DNA of 64,000 nt from Holacanthus passer (lineage: Eukaryota; Chordata; Actinopteri; Pomacanthidae), in NCBI GenBank assembly GCA_025331565.1, contig JAFREQ010000030.1:496001-560000 (forward strand), read 5' to 3'. Both the position numbers and the translations under genes were made by a program. The notes under the pieces are model-generated. The model was not told where the DNA came from. It worked only from the letters and a program-made list of their open reading frames with translations, and did no database searches. Positions 62,681-64,000 of this stretch are shown one piece after another. Positions within the stretch are counted from its first letter, which is position 1. Every line of letters starts with the position of its first letter.

Positions 62681-63756
62681 GTAAAGTAATAAGTTTTGCT
62701 GACTGTGATCCTGTGCTTTGTCATGACAGGGCGATGTTTGCTCCGGCCTGTCTGTCACATGAACTCATTACAAGAATGTAAGTATAATCAAACTTTTTAA
62801 TACAAGAACCTTTGATCTTAACTTTTTAAAAACTCTACTATTGACTCAACATGTAAGATAACTGTCAGCACAAGTACATACAGTCACATTTAGCGTCCTT
62901 ATAATAGACTTCAGTAATTGCTATCAGTTAGGTACTTTAAGCAATTCTCTATCTGAATCTTACACTTTACAATTAACTTAAACAATTATACAAAATATTA
63001 AAAAAATCTAAGTGTTGCATGTTTGCTGTCTGTATGGACATGCATTTGTGCATATTCTTTAAAAGAAATTGAAGGGATCCTTGTCAAAAATGTTCACGTA
63101 TGTTATATTTTTATGTAAAAGAATATATTAATGTCAGCTAATTTATGAGTCTCAACTTTTTGTAACTTGAATATCGGCATGTTAGTCTGACACAACCCAG
63201 AAAAATGAAGTCGACAGATATAGTATAAACTGTATGGCAAAAATCTGTCATCACATCTCCCAGTCCTACCATATACTGTTACATTTTAATTTGATCCTCA
63301 TGATAGTGCCCGTAATTATGTAAAACAGTACTGTATGATTCTTGTCATAGTTATCTGCCCATCCTGTGTTCTCTCTCCTCCACCTCTGACTTTGTGTCCT
63401 CGCGTCCCTGCAGCTCCTGGATGGACATTCAGGTGAAAGGCACCTCCCTACCCAGAGCCCTCCACTGCTGGGACCGAAGCCTCCAAGACAACAACCACAT
63501 CAACGGCAGCCACAGCAACCACAACCACCAAAAGCACAGGACCCCACCCATGAGGGGCTGCCCTCTACATTTGATTGACAGCTGCCCGTGGCCTCACTGC
63601 AATCCCTCCTGCCCCACTATTCGTGACCATCTGACGGGACAGGAGATGAGCGTGATCCAGTTCCTCAAGCACATGGGCTTTGACGTGAAGAAGATGGCCC
63701 AGCAGCAGGGGATGGACCCGAGGACGCTACTGGGCATGCTCAATAACGGGAACTGA
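57660..63756 (+). CDS. notum: Notum palmitoleoyl-protein carboxylesterase, 11 coding exons
   Basis: Notum is a secreted hydrolase that removes the palmitoleate from Wnt proteins and so inactivates them outside the cell. Coding exons: 57660-57994, 59296-59348, 59452-59547, 60167-60227, 60915-60973, 61627-61729, 61820-62011, 62109-62206, 62301-62448, 62730-62777 and 63414-63756. All junctions are GT-AG and phases join, giving 511 residues against 496 in human. A signal peptide lies within residues 1-30. The catalytic triad by alignment is Ser236 (GSSAGG), Asp343 (LFDEAQ) and His392 (CLSHE). The oxyanion-loop LEGGWYCF motif and an N-glycosylation sequon at Asn100 are conserved. Odd points are six glutamines at 43-48 (CAG run 57786-57803) and an Asn/His-rich insertion at about 424-439. 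The Ser236 codon is split by a 90-nt intron. Teleosts have several notum paralogues and I did not resolve which one this is. Confidence 0.96.
59024..59054. repeat. (GT)n microsatellite in notum intron 1
   Basis: An uninterrupted GT run about 240 bp upstream of notum exon 2. Confidence 0.95.
59420..59444. repeat. (GT)n microsatellite at notum intron 2 acceptor
   Basis: The GT run ends 7 nt before the acceptor of notum exon 3, so it takes the place of the polypyrimidine tract. The intron is only 103 bp. Confidence 0.93.
61740..61768. repeat. (GT)n microsatellite inside 90-nt notum intron 6
   Basis: The GT run starts 10 nt after the donor and occupies about a third of the intron (61730-61819). 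Confidence 0.95.
62480..62680 (+). repeat. GGGGAC/TTAGGG-type dispersed repeat with (CA)n tail
   Basis: TATCCCCGTGGGGACACTC is followed by ACCCTAACC-type telomere-like units, CCCTAAAACCAAGTCTTAAC and a (CA)15 tail at 62646-62675. It is the best preserved of three copies in the window and lies in notum intron 9. Confidence 0.8.
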
Positions 63757-63840
63757 GTTGATCTTCTTTAAAGTACAGCAACGTTAGTGTAGCGTCACTG
63801 AGCTGTTCAGTGAATAAAAGGAAGACAACTGGAGCGTGAA
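63757..63840 (+). terminator. notum: notum 3' UTR with polyadenylation signal
   Basis: AATAAA at 63813-63818, 57 nt after the stop codon, predicts a very short 3' UTR ending near 63840. Alternative downstream sites may lie beyond the window. Nothing else is recognised from 63840 to 64000. Confidence 0.55.
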
Positions 63841-64000
63841 CTCGAATGAGAAAACTGTCTACTTCCAGACATTGTCTTCCATCAACGACAAACAAGACTG
63901 AACGACTCAGAAACTCACAAGTGCCTGATGAGTTTTGAAGACGTGGTTGAGTCACATACAATCAAACCAGAACATTTGAGCTGTTTATGGGATCACGTGT

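Overview
This is ordinary vertebrate nuclear DNA from a ray-finned fish, most likely a percomorph teleost. The evidence is spliced genes with canonical GT-AG introns, very abundant (CA)n/(GA)n microsatellites, several dispersed teleost-type repeat families, and protein sequences that align well with human orthologues without being mammalian. I saw no prokaryotic, organellar or viral gene.

Four protein-coding genes can be reconstructed exon by exon. They match the human 17q25.3 block (MAFG, PYCR1, MYADML2, NOTUM, ASPSCR1). From left to right they are pycr1 (minus, 15055-19667), myadml2 (minus, 29011-30489), aspscr1/TUG (minus, 36060-54120) and notum (plus, 57660-63756). A CpG-rich segment at about 7500-8970, with a minus-strand splice donor, is a good candidate for the promoter and non-coding first exon of mafg. 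Its coding exons would lie beyond the left edge.

Layout: 1-8105 probable mafg intron 1, rich in microsatellites; 8106-8970 CpG-rich promoter/exon; 9000-15054 intergenic with hAT-like MITEs and a hairpin; 15055-20690 pycr1 with a compact promoter (CCAAT boxes, GC box, ATF4-type element); 20700-29000 intergenic repeats; 29011-30489 myadml2; 30500-35730 intergenic; 35735-54120 aspscr1, 17 coding exons with repeat-laden introns; 54121-57500 shared divergent upstream region; 57660-63756 notum, 11 coding exons; then a short 3' UTR.

The genes are not one pathway. pycr1 makes proline in mitochondria. myadml2 encodes an eight-pass MARVEL membrane protein. aspscr1 encodes a UBX protein that tethers GLUT4 vesicles and binds p97. 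notum encodes a secreted Wnt deacylase. Their shared interest is order: compared with human, the aspscr1-notum pair is inverted as a unit while its head-to-head arrangement is kept. The most notable local signals are a 90-nt notum intron that is open in frame and splits the catalytic serine codon, an 11-nt terminal coding exon in aspscr1, GT microsatellites abutting splice sites, and candidate stress-response elements in the pycr1 and mafg promoters. I did not find a clearly new biological system.
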